DNA of 5,595 nt. It comes from Xanthobacteraceae bacterium (GTDB lineage: Bacteria; Pseudomonadota; Alphaproteobacteria; Rhizobiales; Xanthobacteraceae). Below the pieces are notes generated by a model that was not told where the DNA came from, did not search any database, and saw only the letters and a program-made list of their open reading frames with translations. Where the stretch lies: the NCBI GenBank assembly GCA_030037185.1, contig JASHRR010000662.1:1-5595 (forward strand), in the 5' to 3' direction. Positions 5,574-5,595 of the stretch are shown in pieces. Made by a program: the position numbers and the translations under genes. Numbering within the stretch: position 1 is the first letter of the stretch; the number at the start of each line of letters is the position of its first letter.

Positions 5574-5595
5574 GGCAATCGGCGCGACGAAAGGC

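Overview
The window is GC-rich DNA whose codon use, protein sequences and gene order suggest an alphaproteobacterium of the Hyphomicrobiales, near Bradyrhizobium and its relatives. That placement is an inference from remembered similarity, because no search was possible. All four confident genes lie on the + strand.

Layout: positions 1-934 hold no convincing protein gene. They contain a GC-rich stretch with no assignable content (1-331), a compact block of nested perfect stems that could be an unrecognised structured RNA (332-510), an AT-rich patch with a 13-base-period direct repeat (about 540-612), and a good sigma70-type promoter (875-903). Then comes a three-gene molybdenum-cofactor module. 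It consists of a short XdhC/CoxI N-domain protein (935-1258), a separate XdhC C-terminal Rossmann-domain protein (1423-2211), and a 540-residue fusion of a MoeA/MoaB-like molybdopterin-binding domain with a MobA/MocA-like nucleotidyltransferase (2227-3849). A 479-base gap (3850-4328) holds a large palindromic element directly after the fusion gene and a likely intrinsic terminator. A 12-helix major facilitator transporter (4329-5573) follows as a probable separate transcript.

How the genes work together: XdhC/CoxI proteins bind and deliver mature molybdenum cofactor to xanthine dehydrogenase/CO-dehydrogenase-type molybdenum hydroxylases. MocA-like enzymes add CMP to molybdopterin to make the dinucleotide form these enzymes use. 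The module therefore looks like a late maturation and insertion unit. No hydroxylase structural gene (large, medium or small subunit) is visible in the window, so its client enzyme is elsewhere or just outside.

I found no clearly new biological system. The most unusual signals are in the non-coding DNA: the stem-rich block at 332-510, three related C-rich/G-rich palindromes around the second xdhC-like gene (one read through as its C-terminal tail, one burying a perfect Shine-Dalgarno sequence), and the 100-base palindrome abutting the stop codon of the fusion gene.
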